Shown here piece after piece: positions 1-12,239 of a stretch of 64,000 nt of DNA (its first letter is position 1; the number at the start of each line of letters is the position of its first letter). The notes beneath the pieces were generated by a model that worked only from the letters and a program-made list of their open reading frames with translations, was not told where the DNA came from and made no database searches. The translations under genes were made by a program, and so were the position numbers. Source of the stretch: Trissonchulus latispiculum (Eukaryota; Nematoda; Enoplea; Enoplida; Ironidae); contig JASAND010000504.1 in NCBI GenBank assembly GCA_030248195.1, forward strand, positions 24,924 to 88,923. Direction: 5' to 3'.

Positions 1-13
1 GATTTTTACCTAT

Positions 14-610
14 TTTATTGCCCAAACGGTATATTTTAACGAGTTTTTAAAATTACAGTCGTAGTCTTTCGGTTGGCCACTAATTTCACATCAAAGTTGA
101 GATTTCATGTGTAAAACATAGGAAATTTTAAAAGTTGTCATTTTTTAGCGTGCGCCAAAAAATCTTCCGACAAACGTTGATGAATCTGGACAAATTATAC
201 ATTAATATAAGGCTAAAATGTTAAACTGAGGTACCCTGGAATTGGAATTTTAACTTAGACCTTTAAACTTTTTAAATTAATTTTTGAAGGATTAAAATTA
301 GACTTTATAATCAAGTGGTTTTAAATTTTAATCCTTCAAAAAATTAATTAAAAAAATTAAAGGCCTAAATTAAAATTCTAATTCCAAGATTCCGCAGTTT
401 AACATTTCAGCATTATTTTAATGCAAAATTTGTCCAGATTCATCAATGTTTGTCGGGAGATTTTTTTGGCGCACGCGAAAAAATGACAACTTTTTCTACT
501 GCCTATGTTTACACATGAAACCTAAACTTTGAAGTGAAATTACTCGAGAACCGTAAGACTTACAACTTTAATATTAAAAACTCGTTAAAATATACCGTTT
601 GGACAATAAC
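14..610. repeat. Long inverted repeat (foldback element), possibly cut by the window edge
   Basis: Two arms of about 280 bp face each other around a centre near 312. The left arm begins with CCAAACGGTATATTTTAACG near 22 and the right arm ends with its reverse complement near 602; the internal text (caaattttgtcc, gatgaatctgg, gacaacttttt) is mirrored too. It has no coding potential. The layout fits a non-autonomous foldback or MITE-type DNA transposon. No target duplication could be defined because the left end lies at the window start. Confidence 0.85.
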
Positions 611-615
611 ACGAC

Positions 616-1104
616 AACAAATAAAACGACAATAGACGGTATATGTTGAAATAGTGTATCAGAAAAGTAAGGTGTTTGGCTAGTTGCATATAATGAGGTG
701 AATCGTGAATGTACTTGTTGCAAGCTTTAAATTATATGTAGATCTTTTTCCAACTCCAAACATTGACAAAATTATAGGACTTACAGGACAAAACTATTAA
801 GCAGACACCACCACCACCACCACCTTAGAAATTGTTTATTGTTGTTTGTTGTTAATATTTATGATTTGTGCTATGCATTTACTTTGCAAATGCAGATTAT
901 AAAATCTTTTTAATGAATTCTAATATGGAATACTATACTAAATAAGTCTAATCTATGTATCGATATGAGAGATAAATCTGAAGATACACTTGTTCATATC
1001 AAGAAAAATTCTGGTCAATTCTTCATTAAATTACCTTTTGACATTCAGCTTGTCGTCAGAGAGAAAAAGTAGTTTTGTGAAAAAGGAGGCATACGAACAA
1101 GACA
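616..1104. other. No gene seen; short (ACC)n microsatellite
   Basis: AT-rich unassigned sequence. The only structure noted is a run of about six ACC units at 806-824. Confidence 0.6.
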
Positions 1105-1107
1105 AAC

Positions 1108-1480
1108 TTGCTATCAAGAGTGCATAATTGCACTATATTTAAGAAGAACAGTAAGCCACTAGAGGGCTTCTCTTCTTGGCATTGCGTAACGGTGCTCCGA
1201 CCACAATACGCGAATGTTCCCCCGTTTGGGGGGGGGTCGACCAGATCGACAACGCATACCCCCCTCCGTTTGGTGGGTGGTGGGAGGTAGTCGAAAAGAG
1301 GTCCCCGTTTGGGGGGGGGGGTCGTCAACAGCCAATCAGATTGCAGAAACCCCCCTCCGTTGGGGGGGGGTCTAGCAAAGGATTACGGTAGTTACAGCTT
1401 ATTTCCAAAAATTGTCCCCGTTTGGGGGGTGGTCGCCCAAGCAGGCTAAGATTGCTTGAATCTGATTGGCTGTTGGCGTT
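1108..1480. mobile_element. MITE-like repeat with G-run blocks (family copy 1)
   Basis: The left end (gagtgcataattgcac, then ggcttctcttc, then GCATTGCGTAACGGTGCTCC) recurs at 56,350-56,712, where it forms both ends of an element in inverted orientation, and in degraded form at 52,255-52,490. Inside are five blocks of the type CCCCGTTTGGGGGGG (1,217; 1,261; 1,303; 1,352; 1,415) and an inner inverted pair (caacagccaatcagattgc at 1,327, mirrored at 1,449-1,477). The short ORFs over it only read the G-runs and are not genes. Confidence 0.65.
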
Positions 1481-3100
1481 ACAGAACAAATTACATGCGA
1501 AGACCACAACAATGACGCGCCCTCACAAAAGAGAGGTCATTCTGACAGTTTCGAACAAATATATTCTGAACTTCGGAACAAATATTCCGAAACCTCTGAC
1601 AACACAATTTTTCTCGAATGTTTGACATTGGTTACAATACCATGAATGGAAGGCAGAAAACAGCAATACAGTAAAGGAAAAGCGTCATTGATACAAGTGT
1701 CATAACTATTACAACAGCAAGCATACTGAAACAGTGAAAGCTAAATGGGGTATGGTCGAAAGGAGCCTGTGTGCCAGACCCAGGACTACCAAGCTTAGAC
1801 TAAGTCAAATGTTCAAGAATGTCCAAGCCACTAATCACCACCCATAAGGTGCAACACCAACAGTTAGGCAGATGATGAGGAGCAATTGTAGCAGCGTAAA
1901 CGCTACCGAATCAAAAGAACCACAAAGACTCAATCCAGTTGACTACCAGTCTCCGGACTAAACCCGCTCGGGCTGAGCCCTCAATGACCGGGCTGAGCCC
2001 TCAACGACAAAACAGCCAGACCAAACCGAAAGCAACACAAAAAATACCACGTCAGCAAACTCCGCCATCCCGACCGGAAGCAAAACCTCCGCAAAGTGAC
2101 CTACCGAGCTAAGCGAGCCTATAAAGTCAATTTGCGGTTATTTAGCAGTGCAGCAAGAAGGAATATGTTTACATAAAAAGCGATGCAAATAACTTCTTTA
2201 ACTTGAGTCAACTGAGCAATTTTGAATATATTGTTTGAAACTAATTTTTTGGTTACCGTCTTACAATTTTCCCAGATGTTTTAACGCATTACTCCTCCAT
2301 TTCCCGGTGAACGTCCCAAGGTTGTTCCGAAACGCTTGGGGAATTCTGTTTCCAAAAAGGCCAATTAGAGTGAGTAGGGATTTTTCTGGAAAAGTTATGC
2401 ACTTTTGAAGTAGTGTGAGAGCCAAGGAGTCTCAGGAATACCCCTGAATTCAAGGGGGAGGGAAGAGGGAGGGTGGGTCTTTAGTCCTTTCCATTTCAAT
2501 GAGCCATCACATAGTCAAAGCAAAGGGAGAGGAGCCTAGGTTTAAGTTGTCCAGAGCTTAAGGAAAGCCTCAACCGGCTATTGATTATGTCTTAAGTAAG
2601 ATTCTTCCTAGCAGAAAAAGAACCCTTCTAGGGATTCTAAGCTTAAAACCCAAGTCTTTGAGGCTCTAACTGGGATATTCCCTTTTCCTTAAAATTCCTT
2701 CCATCATTTAGGACACTCTCTTCCTCTCTTCCTAATTAATGGGCAAAACTTAATTCCTTGATCCGACTTCAAATTTTTAGGGTGCGAATCTTTCAGTTTG
2801 TCTGTGCATTCAGCTGTAACTTAGCCTCCTGTATAGCAACTTAGTTGTCTCTTCCTTTTTCTTTATTTCTTTCTTTCTGTCTTTATCGTTAATCTTGATC
2901 TCCCAGAAAATGAATCAGTCCAGTTATATGTTAAGCACTTTGTTTGTTCCTTTAAGTTTTTACAAGTTATCAGCTAGAAATCTCCTGCATGTTGTATAGA
3001 ATGTTTATGTTGGCGTTGGTTGGATTGAAAACTTAGTTGACAAAAACATTTCGTAAGATGGCACGTCGTAAACCACTATTCAGTATATGTTCTTTGAATA
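1481..3100. other. No gene seen; 20-bp tandem duplication
   Basis: Unassigned intergenic sequence. CGGGCTGAGCCCTCAA occurs twice with a 20-bp period at 1,969-2,004. No splice-bounded coding exon or known repeat was recognised. Confidence 0.5.
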
Positions 3101-3103
3101 TCC

Positions 3104-3180
3104 ACAATCGGATCGGATCGGTTGGAAAAAAATTAGCTGATCCGATCTAGTAAAATAATTAGTCGATCCGATCCAATTTG
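3104..3180. repeat. Small GATCCGATCC motif cluster
   Basis: Copies of GGATCGGATCGG and its complement GATCCGATC(C/T) lie in opposite orientation around a short AT spacer. The same motif forms the terminal arrays of the 18,799-20,400 element, so this may be a tiny or decayed relative. Confidence 0.55.
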
Positions 3181-5849
3181 AAAGATGAGTTTCCAACTCT
3201 AAGTATTAATAAGTGAGCAATCATGGTTCAAACTTGATGTCTGGAAAGGAATCACCACCTTAAGCAAATGCAGTTTTCATAGAATGGTGTTTGCTTAGAA
3301 ACCCATTTTTAGCTGGGTTAGCGTGGTAACACAGGTTATTGAGTTTGATATAACCCTCCCTTAGGTTTAATACCTACACTAGGAAGCGCTTGTATATTTT
3401 TCCTTCCTATTATAAACTTTTGACGTATGTATTGGTTATCTTTCATATATATCCCAACACAGCTTTAGATTAGAATTTATGTTTGGTCCCGTAAAACTTC
3501 CAATCAGTTATTTTTATACATGCATACTTCTTCTAAGTTATAACTACTGAACTTTCAAACCCAATTTAGAGCTGCTTCTATGTAATCACCCAAGGCTTTA
3601 ATTCTATCTTTATCCATCGCCAAACTAGTGGTATTATTTATGCATATTTACTCCTATTTGTGTGCTATGTTTTCGAAAAACTTGTATGTATGGAATGACC
3701 ATTTGCGGAAAGTGGGAACTGGTGGGACTTCTCTAATTCCCAACGCAACGGTGAAGGGATATCGGAGTAATGTTCTGTTGCTGTCTTATCAGTGAAATTT
3801 AACTGGTCATTTGGCGTGTTTTCCAGGAAATTTAAGATGACTGTAGACAGGCATTATCTAATTCTGCCCACTTTATAATATCAATATCTTGCCAATAAAC
3901 TGGCAAAATATAAGAGGAACACCCTATTTACACTTTTGTTGTAAATTGTTTATATAAATGGTACAATTCCTGTTAATGTTAGGGTCTGTTTGTGAAATTT
4001 TAAAGTACTTTGTGAATTGTAATTCATTGTGAATTGTGAATTCATGTACTTAGAGTATCCACCGTGACTATACATGTGCTTGGCGGGGGGGGATTCCCCC
4101 CGAGATCTGGAGCTCTCCCCAGAGGGGTCGCTCTCCTTAGAATTCGGTTTTTTCCTGTTTTTGGGGCGAAACGTTTGGTTTTTCTGGCTCCTTCGTCTGC
4201 CGGTTCACCCTTATACCCCAAAATTTTGCCTCCTGCACATGTCTGGTGGCCACTCGAAAATTTTAAGGTACAAGTTTTACTTTATTTTAAAAGTGGCGAT
4301 CTTTTGTAGACTTAACTTTTTAAACCATTTACTCTCATTTATTACTTGCACTTTACTTTATATCAAGATGTTGCGTAACATTTGTCAGGACTTTCTTACC
4401 AAATCTTAGCGATTAAACTTTTTCGATTTTTTACACGGATTAAAATTGTTTCCAGAGATGGATATACGATTCGATATCTCTATCAAATAGCTGTGGACCC
4501 TTTCTTATGTAGTTACATATTGTGAAATTGCTTTGAAAAATTGTCGTGAAATTAGCTGCAATCTAAGCGCAACCTGAATTTTGTCAGGCGACCGCTTTTG
4601 CCAAAATGTAGCAACCGTAGCTTATAAGAGAGAGATTCCGTGGCATTTTTGTGTTAGAAAGCAATGTATGTATCTGCTAAATTGCAACCTTCCAGGCTGC
4701 ATGTTAAATGCAATGTTTTTTGCAAAATCTGCCTCCTTCAAGATAACAGCTTATGGGAACGGGGAGTGGGAAGGTAGTTGTAAATTGGCCATACCTCCGG
4801 TAATTTTCTTCTATGAACATTCAAACTAACAACGTTCAAACATTCATGGCTCAACATATTTGGAATGATTTGAGTTCAGCGAAAGTGACATATTTTTAAT
4901 GCCAAAATGGGAAAATTGAGTATATATCTCACGATTACAAAGATGCTTCCAAAATCATTATTAGTTTCAACAACATCTTTCGTATTAACACAGTCTTAAC
5001 CAGTGTTTTTTTCATCCAGAAGTGCATCTGGACGCAAGATTTCTTATCCGGACGCAACGAAATTATTGTTTCGGAAGAAATTTCACTTTTGTAAGAGTAA
5101 TGTAACTAACGTTTTAAATACGCTTTCATACAATTAAATTTAAATCATGCCACTTTAAAGAAATTAACTAAACATTCCTAAATAAAACGATTTTTGCTCA
5201 AATAACACGCCAAAATAAAAATTTCATTGGAAGCAAAATTTCTTAACGGGACGGGACGCAAAGTTGACTCTAATTCCAAAACCAAGAAAAGCCCTGGCTC
5301 ATATATAGCTACTACTCAAATGTCAGAAATTGTCAAAAAACTAAGTGCCCCGATTGCCCTGGAACTGCCCTGTCCTGCTTTGATTATTTTAAACAGGATT
5401 ATGATTAGGGTGTTGTGTTAGTGCACTAAATAGAAGTTAATTTTGAATATTTTATCACATTTGGAATTGATTTGGAATGTATGCTAACAGTAATATGTAT
5501 GTACCCAAAAGAATTACCACCTTAAACGGGGATGTGCCACTTTTGCGACTACCATACCACTTACATATCCATTCAGTGATCGTTAGGTATAGTAGTGTCT
5601 TCATTATATAACGCATATATAGCCTCATATATACCGTACTCTTGATACCACCTAGATTCTACATGTGTAGATGACTGCTTTGTTTGGCCTGTTGAAGTCA
5701 ATGTCTGAATTTTAACCAGAAAATGAACATCAAAGCTTGGGCACAAAGCTCGAGTAATTATGGTTCGCTAGTTTTCCATTCCCGTTGTGGCCGCGGTCCT
5801 CTTTATCTAGAGGAATTATATTAGTAATAATTTCTATGGATTCCGAAAT
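3181..5849. other. No gene seen
   Basis: AT-rich unassigned sequence. A weak inverted pair (acatgtgcttggcggggg near 4,073 and gcctcctgcacatgt near 4,227) brackets a GC-richer 160-bp stretch. Nothing else could be supported. Confidence 0.45.
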
Positions 5850-6017
5850 TTCAAAGTAAATTCTTTGGATCCAATGGATAATCCCTATTTTATTTTCATT
5901 TTTAATTTGTATCCCTGAATCTTATATACGAATTTTCAAAGTAAATTATTTGGATCCAATGGATAATCCCTATTGGATTTTCATTTTTAATTTGTATCCC
6001 TGAAACTTATATACGAA
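5850..6017. repeat. 85-bp tandem duplication (two units)
   Basis: Two adjacent near-identical units start with ttcaaagtaaatt at 5,850 and 5,935. Each carries ggatccaatggataatccct and ends in cttatatacgaa. They are non-coding. Confidence 0.85.
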
Positions 6018-7047
6018 TAATGTAGGAAAATGTTTGAGTGAAACTCGCAGCCTTAGCCAATATGGCAATCTGGTGGAATATTCTGTTGAGAACACTTTTA
6101 ACTTGGTTCATTTTAAATTACCATTGAATGAAAATTTCTGCTAGAGAGCACTGTATCTTCACTTTCCTAGCATATTGGTTTTGGCAAATAGATAAACTTT
6201 GCCCACCTACACCTTCACTTTTCAGGGCCGGCCCCTCCCCGCAAATTTTTTTGAACGGCCCGGATCCGGCCCGGCCCTGTCTATTTTGGGCCCCGGCTCT
6301 GTTACACGGCCCCTCGGGGCCGGCGGAAGCCGATCTGCTCATTATATATGTGGCAGCAAGATAGTAAAGCTGGCAAGATAGTTATCCTGCTAAGGCTTTG
6401 GCAAGATAGTTATCTTGCTAAAATGTTAGCAAGATAATTATCTTGCCAAAATTGTTGGTAAGATAGTACTTAATCTTGGTAAAGTTGCGTTAGGGCGCCC
6501 GTAAACTTAGGTCATTTTAATTTTTTGTGCGTTAGGGCGCTCAAATGGTGCGTTCGGGCGCCTGTTGTGTTAGGGCACCTGATTGTTTTCACGATAATAA
6601 AGTGTTATTGTGAATGAAGATCTATTATAAAAGTGTTAACGAAATGCACAGTTTTACAGTATAAATAGAGGGGGTCCGCATTAATGAATATATTAATACC
6701 ATAGTCTATTCGCCTAAAACAAAAATTTTACTGCTGAAATTTGAAAGCGCAAATTGATATTGAAATATATCTGTTTAGTGGAGTGTCAAAACAAAATCTT
6801 TGTTTACGCGCAAAAAATATAAGTTTATGGAAACGTGAAAATTTATGAAATCTTAAATTTTGAATTTGACTTGATTCTTTGGCACTTCGAAACTTGGAAC
6901 AGGATAATTGTGATTATTTTACAAAAATTCAGAAATAAAAATAATTTTCAATTAATTTACATTGACTACTGATTTAAAGTATTCGTTTAATTAGTTAAAG
7001 ATTTCACTAATTATTCCCTTCTATTTGTACTTTAAACTGTATGTTAA

Positions 7048-8282
7048 AGGGGGGGGGGGTCGCCAGGTACCAAATTTTATAGTCACCGATTTCGCTCATT
7101 TTTGGGTATTATATACCCCCATACGTGCCCAAAAACAAGACAAATTTTTAGAGTCCAGGGTCAATCCAGTCTAGAGATATTGCAGTTCGAATCCATACAA
7201 TTTAGTATTTACGTTAGTATGCCTCGCTGAGGGCTTCAAAGTCGCGTACACATAGGATGACAAGAGACTGTGGCATGACAAATACATCAATTTAAAGCCT
7301 TTACCTGTAAGTGTTTATTACCGCATAAATTGCAGTGACAAGCCAAGCAACGAGCGAGACAGGGCGTTTGGACGATTTGGTAAAGCTTATTCCGGCTCTC
7401 ATTTGCTTCAAACTTTAACTCCCTCTAACTTTCTCATACTGCATTTTAGAGACTTGGTGCAAGAAGATAAAATGTTCAGGACATCGAGAGCTTCAATTTG
7501 ATATAAAATATGGCTATATTTGAAAAAGTTGAAAATTTGACATTTTTTGCCCATAGGTGTCCGCCATGCTATCGTAGTATGTCACCAGAGATAAACACAG
7601 GCTATTGGCATGAAACTTTACATACAGGTAGGTTTTATGCCAGCCTATTAGCATGCCAAATTTAATTGAGATACGTACCTTAAGATTTGACTGACTTATG
7701 AAGCAGCAAACATGAAATTATCGAAAAATGACGATTTTTGAAGAAAAATGAAATTTCTGCTACCAAAACTGTGAGCTACTGAAAAGCCCTAATAGGGATT
7801 GATTATATGCAAAATAAAGCTCTAGCAATATACTGTGCTAATATCTAAACGCAAAGTTTCTACACCAAAGGGTTAGTTCAGGACAGGACAAAACGTTCAA
7901 TGACCTACACATTTGCAGAGCGATTTTGAGCAAAAACCTCTTTTCCCGAACTTTGAAAATTCGTATAAAATCAGCGGCCCTACAGGAAATAACGTCGTAT
8001 AGATATTAGCACTCTACCTAGTCCAAATTAGGTTTTACAGCGAGTTGTAGTCGATTTGCTCTTACACAGCGCTCAAATTTTTGGTAGCAGATAAATTTTC
8101 CTAACTTTTTCATTTTCCTATGTTTAACACATGTCGGGGTCACCTTTGGAGGGCTATTGTGAATGATAGGAAAAGTTTTGCAACAAACGCACTTATCTTG
8201 TTTTGGGGACCCATGAGGACTACAAAATATGTGAAAATGAGAAAAATCGGAGATGGTCGAAAAATCGCGACCCCCCCCCCCC
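7048..8282. mobile_element. TTAA-flanked element with G-run termini (Kolobok-like?)
   Basis: TTAA lies at 7,044-7,047 and 8,283-8,286. Reading inward, the left end is AGGGGGGGGGGGTCGCC and the right end GGGGGGGTCGCGATTTTTCG; the termini also share CCGATTT followed by CATTTT. TTAA target duplications occur in the piggyBac and Kolobok superfamilies; the purine-first ends fit Kolobok better (inference). There is no transposase, so it is non-autonomous. A fragment similar to its right end (gaaaatgagcgaaattggagatggtcgaa) lies at 15,804-15,833. Confidence 0.7.
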
Positions 8283-8293
8283 TTAAGTACAAT

Positions 8294-8710
8294 CAAGAGT
8301 ACATAATAGATAAGAGTATGACAACAGGCAGGCTCTCTGTTATCAGAGCAAAAACTATGCTATGCGCGCTATCGGCTAACCCCCCCCACAAATTGACCCC
8401 CTCTCACACCGCCCCTATATGGGTACATAGTTCCAAACGGGGGTCGCTCACTCGCTTAGTATGTTTTGTACATGCATATGTTAAACATACACGCTTGCAC
8501 CCTGTTCCCAAATTAGGCCTCGGTTAATTATAACGTGTAATTATGCAAAGCAGTGAGCGACCCCCGTTTGGACCCCGTACCCATATAGGGGCGGTGTGAG
8601 AGGGGGTCAATTTGTGGGGGGGGGTTAGCCGATAGCGAGCATAGCATAGTTTTTGCTCTGATAACAGAGAGCCTGCCTGTTGTCATACTCTTATCTATTA
8701 TGTACTCTTG
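8294..8710. mobile_element. Near-perfect inverted-repeat element with about 159-bp arms
   Basis: Arms 8,294-8,452 and 8,551-8,710 are almost exact reverse complements, starting CAAGAGTACATAATAGATAA, around a loop of about 100 bp. This mirror makes ORFs on opposite strands encode nearly the same peptide, so neither is a gene. The ends recur at 16,973-17,230 and, partially, at 46,350-46,385, which defines a small family. Confidence 0.9.
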
Positions 8711-9399
8711 GTACAATGAAAGAAACAGACTCGGTTGTTTCCTATTGGAATAGTCGCCTCATAACGCACAGACTGGGCGCCCTGACGCACACACTGGGAA
8801 CCCTAACGCACACATTGGACGCCCTAACGCACCTTGTCCAAAAATTGAAAAAAAGCGCCCTAACGCAATACAAAGTCTCAGCAAGATAACTATCTTGCCA
8901 ATTTTACTATCTTGCTACGACATATACCTATAACAACTGAATTTAATAACAACAGCAACAGCTTTACAATTACAGTTCTATGTTTCCTGCTGTACATATA
9001 TTGATATTTTTGGCTTATATATAGCTTACAAGCCACCAACAATTATTGATCACGAACAATAGATCCGAATATAAAATATTTATTAAAATCGTTAAACGGA
9101 TGAAGATCAAGACTGCCAGTATATGGTATAGTACCAATATAAGTGAAAAGGGTAAGCAAGAGGCTGTAAAATGGAGTCTGGGCCGCCGGGGCCGACGAGG
9201 TCATGTAACGGAGCCGGAGCATGGGGCCGGGCCCGGGCCTGGTCGGTCCCGGCCCCGCATTTTTGCTAACGGCGCAACCGTACTCTCTAGACACTAAAGC
9301 TTTCGATAAACATCAAATAATATATTATATATATATTATATACGCTCCTCCACCATTATATAATTTTTATACTTTTTCAAATATCAGTTTTGAAATTTC

Positions 9400-10040
9400 C
9401 TAAATACAGAGCCGATTCGCATTGATCATCATTGTTATGTTCTCAACGTCTAGCACAGCACACAAAGACTGCTGAACAACGCCTTGAACCCACTTCGGTT
9501 TCCGTTGCCTTGGGTAGTCTTTTACCCAAACGTTTTGGCCCGCGACAAAGGACCGGGTTTGGGCAGAATTAGGGAATGTAGCCTTGGGGAGCGGTTTAAG
9601 CAAATCGAGGCGGTTACCCAGCTTCCTCCCCATCAACAATTCGGATGGAGACTTGTTAGAGGATAGACTTGGGGTGGAGCGATAGACAAACAGGAATTTA
9701 TTCAGTTTTTCTTTGTTCGAGCCGACGGTTCCTTGCAGCCGCTAGAAGGTGTAATTGAAGGTTTGCACAAATCTCTCAGCTGCGCCATTGGTTGACGGAT
9801 GGTATGGAGCTATATAAATGTGCTTGATCCCACATCGCTTTGTGTAGGAGTTAAACTGGAACGAGTGAAGCGTCCCGTTGTCTGTTACAATTTGAGCTGG
9901 TAATCCGAACCGGGCAAAAATAGAGGATAGGGTAGGCATGACAATTGAGGTTGTGTTTGTGGCAATGGGGATAACTTTTATATGGAATTGTTCCTCTAAA
10001 TTTTGAAGGAATCACAACTCGAAGACCGTTCATCAAACAT
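9400..10040 (-). pseudogene. Integrase remnant with internal deletion
   Basis: A piece resembling the start of the integrase region (NGLRVVIPSKFRG, near 10,030-9,985) is followed at once by the middle of the catalytic core (FARFGLPAQIVTDNG ... APYHPSTNGAAERFVQ, 9,939-9,742). The core keeps the second Asp (in VTDNG) and the Glu (in NGAAERF). The HHCC zinc domain and the first catalytic Asp are missing, so about 150-200 codons were lost. The C-terminal part (GNRLDLLKPLP, VWVKDYPR, WVQGVV) follows after a break near 9,640-9,740. Confidence 0.9.
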
Positions 10041-10081
10041 CCATTTGCGGTGCTAAGTTGATGGCGAATGTTGTAATAGGA

Positions 10082-10860
10082 CTAAAGTTCTTTCTCTGTT
10101 TTGACTTTCCTGACTTCCCAACCTGACTGCAGTGACTTATACACAGCGCTGAGAACGGAAGCTTTGGCAATATCTTGACTTGTAATCGGCAATCCGCTTT
10201 CCTGGATGAGGCTTACCGATAGTTGGGCAAACTCAGACTGTCTATTTTGCTGAGCTTCTTCGGGTGGCAAACGGGATAAACAATCCGCGTTGCTGTGTTC
10301 AGACGATTTCCGATAGACGATGTCGTAGTTTGAAGCCATGAGAATCAGAGCCCATCTTTGTAGTCTAGCTGCAGTTATACTAGAGACTCCTTTCTTTTCT
10401 CCAAGTATAGGAGTTAAGGGCTTGTGGTCAGTGATGAGATTGAATCTTCTGCCGAACAGGAACTGGTAAAACTTCTTCGTTCCAAAAATGATGAACAGGG
10501 CTTCTTTTTCAATCTGAGAATAATTTCTCTCGGCTTGGGATAGGGCTCTGGAGGCAAAAGCGATTGGTCGTTCGTCTCCATTAGGGAAACCATGTGATAT
10601 GACAGCACCCAAACCACATGAAGACGCATCGGTTGCTAACCATTCTGGCAAAGACTAACTAAAGTGACACAGCACCGGCTTTTCTGTCAACGATTGCTTC
10701 AACTTGTTGAAGGCATCGTCGTGCTTGCCTGACCAAACCCAGGGTACTTCTTTATGCAAAAGTGCCTGTAGTGGTGCAGCTGTTGAGGACATGTCACCAA
10801 CATACTTACTGTAGTACTGGACACAGCCAAGGAACGATCTTTGCTCTCTATGATCTTTAG
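10082..10860 (-). pseudogene. RNase H domain of the gypsy element
   Basis: An uninterrupted 189-codon stretch (10,651-10,082) carries the Ty3-type RNase HI sequence: ATDASSCGLGAVISH near the start (first acidic residue), FASRALSQAERNYSQIEKEAL, LITDHKPL and ADCLSRLPPEE near the end. Upstream, to about 10,860, lies the RT-to-RNase H connector (PLQALLHKEVPWVW), which is separated by an in-frame stop. RNase H would degrade genomic RNA in the RNA-DNA hybrid during reverse transcription. It is the best-preserved part of the element. Confidence 0.92.
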
Positions 10861-11040
10861 GAACTATTATTGCAAAAAGATGAGGTCATAGTATGAGTCA
10901 AAAATAAAAGGAATGAGATCAATTTAGAGATAGCAATGAGATAACTTGCTCCCAAATCCATCGAGCCGACAGGTGCGGGGTAAATTAGTTCGGATTTGTC
11001 CAAATTTAATCCGAGAAAAATTGTAATAACGCGACTACTT

Positions 11041-12140
11041 GCTGTCAGTCTTGGATCGAATCAACTTTCATTTCTAGCACCGTCTTTGTTTTCTTTGGCG
11101 ATGCCTTTATGCCGTCGAAACTGATAATCTGCCATAGATATTCTATCTCTTCCTGTAGAAAGCAGCACTTGTTCAATCTGAGACTTATTCCAAAATCACG
11201 TAGTCTTTGGAAAACGCTTGCTAAATTCCGCAGGTGTTCCTCTTTTGTCGGGCCGGTGATAACAATGTCATCTAGGTAGCAGGCTACCCCTGGCAAACCT
11301 TGAAGAAACTGCTTCAGGGTCCTCTGCTATATGGCAGGGGCTGAACTAACACCAAACGGAAGCGCTTGTACTGAAACAAGCCTTTGACGACGACAAAGTT
11401 AATTTTTGGGATTCTTCTGTGAGTTCCATCTGTAGATAAGCATCTCTCAAATCTAAATTTGCGAAGTACTTTCCACCTTTCAGACAGCTGAGGATTTCCT
11501 CAATCCTCGGCAGTGGATACTAATCTACTTCCAGCTGTGGGTTGACCGTAAGGCGTAAGTCTCCACATATTCTGACTTCTCCAGTTGGCTTCATCACCGA
11601 AACAATCTGAGCGGCCCACTCTGATGTTTCTACCTTTGTAATGACTCCTAGCATCTCTAGCCTGTTTAGATCCGCTTCAATTTTTTCTTTTAGGGCAAAG
11701 GGGAATGGACGATGTTTGTGGAAACGAGGTGTGCTGTTCCTTTTTAGCTTCAAATCTGCTGTTGCACCCTTTATCAGACCTAATTCGTCTTTGAATATGT
11801 CTTCGTAGTTCTTCAGAAGGTCCTTCAGGGTCTGGTTCGTTGTTGTCACTGCGAAGCAATCACCTTGACGTTGTAACTGAGCCCAATCAAGTTGAACTTT
11901 TGACAGCCAGTTCTTTCCAAAAAGCGAAGGACCAGTGTCAGGAACCACCAGGAGAGGTACCGTAGTTGACTGATTATTCGCCTGTATTTCCACATTCTTT
12001 CGACATATAATCTTCACCGGATGATTAGTGTAGGTTCTCAGCTTGCACTGACTTCGTTGTGGTTTCGGTTTCCAAGAATTTTCTTCCACGTAACTTCGCT
12101 CACTAAACTCCAATCTGCTCCTGTATCGACAGCTTGTCCT
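11041..12140 (-). pseudogene. Protease and reverse transcriptase region
   Basis: The aspartic protease active site DTGADWSLVSE is read near 12,136-12,104, in a different frame from the neighbouring 197-codon block. That block (12,113-11,520) carries the protease C-terminal half (LLVVPDTGPSLFGKNWL) and the start of RT (HRPFPFALKEKIEADL, VMKPTGEVRICGDLR). An in-frame TAG follows, then PLPRIEEILSCLKGGKYF and DLRDAYLQ. The catalytic YLDD box is intact at 11,270-11,250 (ACYLDDIVITG). The mixed frames and stop mark it as non-functional. Confidence 0.9.
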
Positions 12141-12239
12141 GTATTGCTTTTCCGTCGATCATTACACTTTGTCTGAAGTTACTTACCACAAGATACGCCG
12201 GAAATTGAATTGACATACAGAATGTCACTGCCGGAGTTA

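Larger units (their letters stand above)
6484..8873. repeat. GCGTTAGGGCGCC motif arrays in inverted orientation
   Basis: Three to four copies of (T)GCGTTAGGGCGC(C) lie at 6,484-6,590, and four or five complementary copies (GGCGCCCTAACGCA and variants) at 8,755-8,873. The copies are spaced 25-45 bp and sit just inside the GCAAGATA layer on both sides. Confidence 0.8.
6343..8929. repeat. GCAAGATA palindrome layer: inverted termini
   Basis: The left array at 6,353-6,475 holds AGCAAGATAGTAAA, then GGCAAGATAGTTATC, then the perfect palindrome GCAAGATAATTATCTTGC at 6,429-6,446. The right array at 8,878-8,915 is its mirror (agcaagataactatcttgcc, then ttttactatcttgct). The pairing extends outward into tatatgt / acatata. 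It looks like a terminal inverted repeat of about 45 bp followed by subterminal palindromes. Confidence 0.8.
6220..9262. mobile_element. Nested composite DNA element with mirrored motif layers
   Basis: The outer blocks are rich in GGCC/CCGG text: 6,220-6,330 (ggccggcccc, cggcccggcc) and, mirrored, 9,175-9,262 (gggccgggcccgggcc). Inside these, in the same order from both sides, come a GCAAGATA/TATCTTGC layer and a GCGTTAGGGCGCC layer. The mirrored order on both flanks indicates elements inserted within elements, or one element with several subterminal repeat types. No transposase was recognised. The outermost ends and any target duplication are not crisp. Confidence 0.65.

Noticed and set aside
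9043..9297. Two fully overlapping 83-codon ORFs on opposite strands
   Set aside because: Both come from a GGCC-rich block at an element end; composition explains them.
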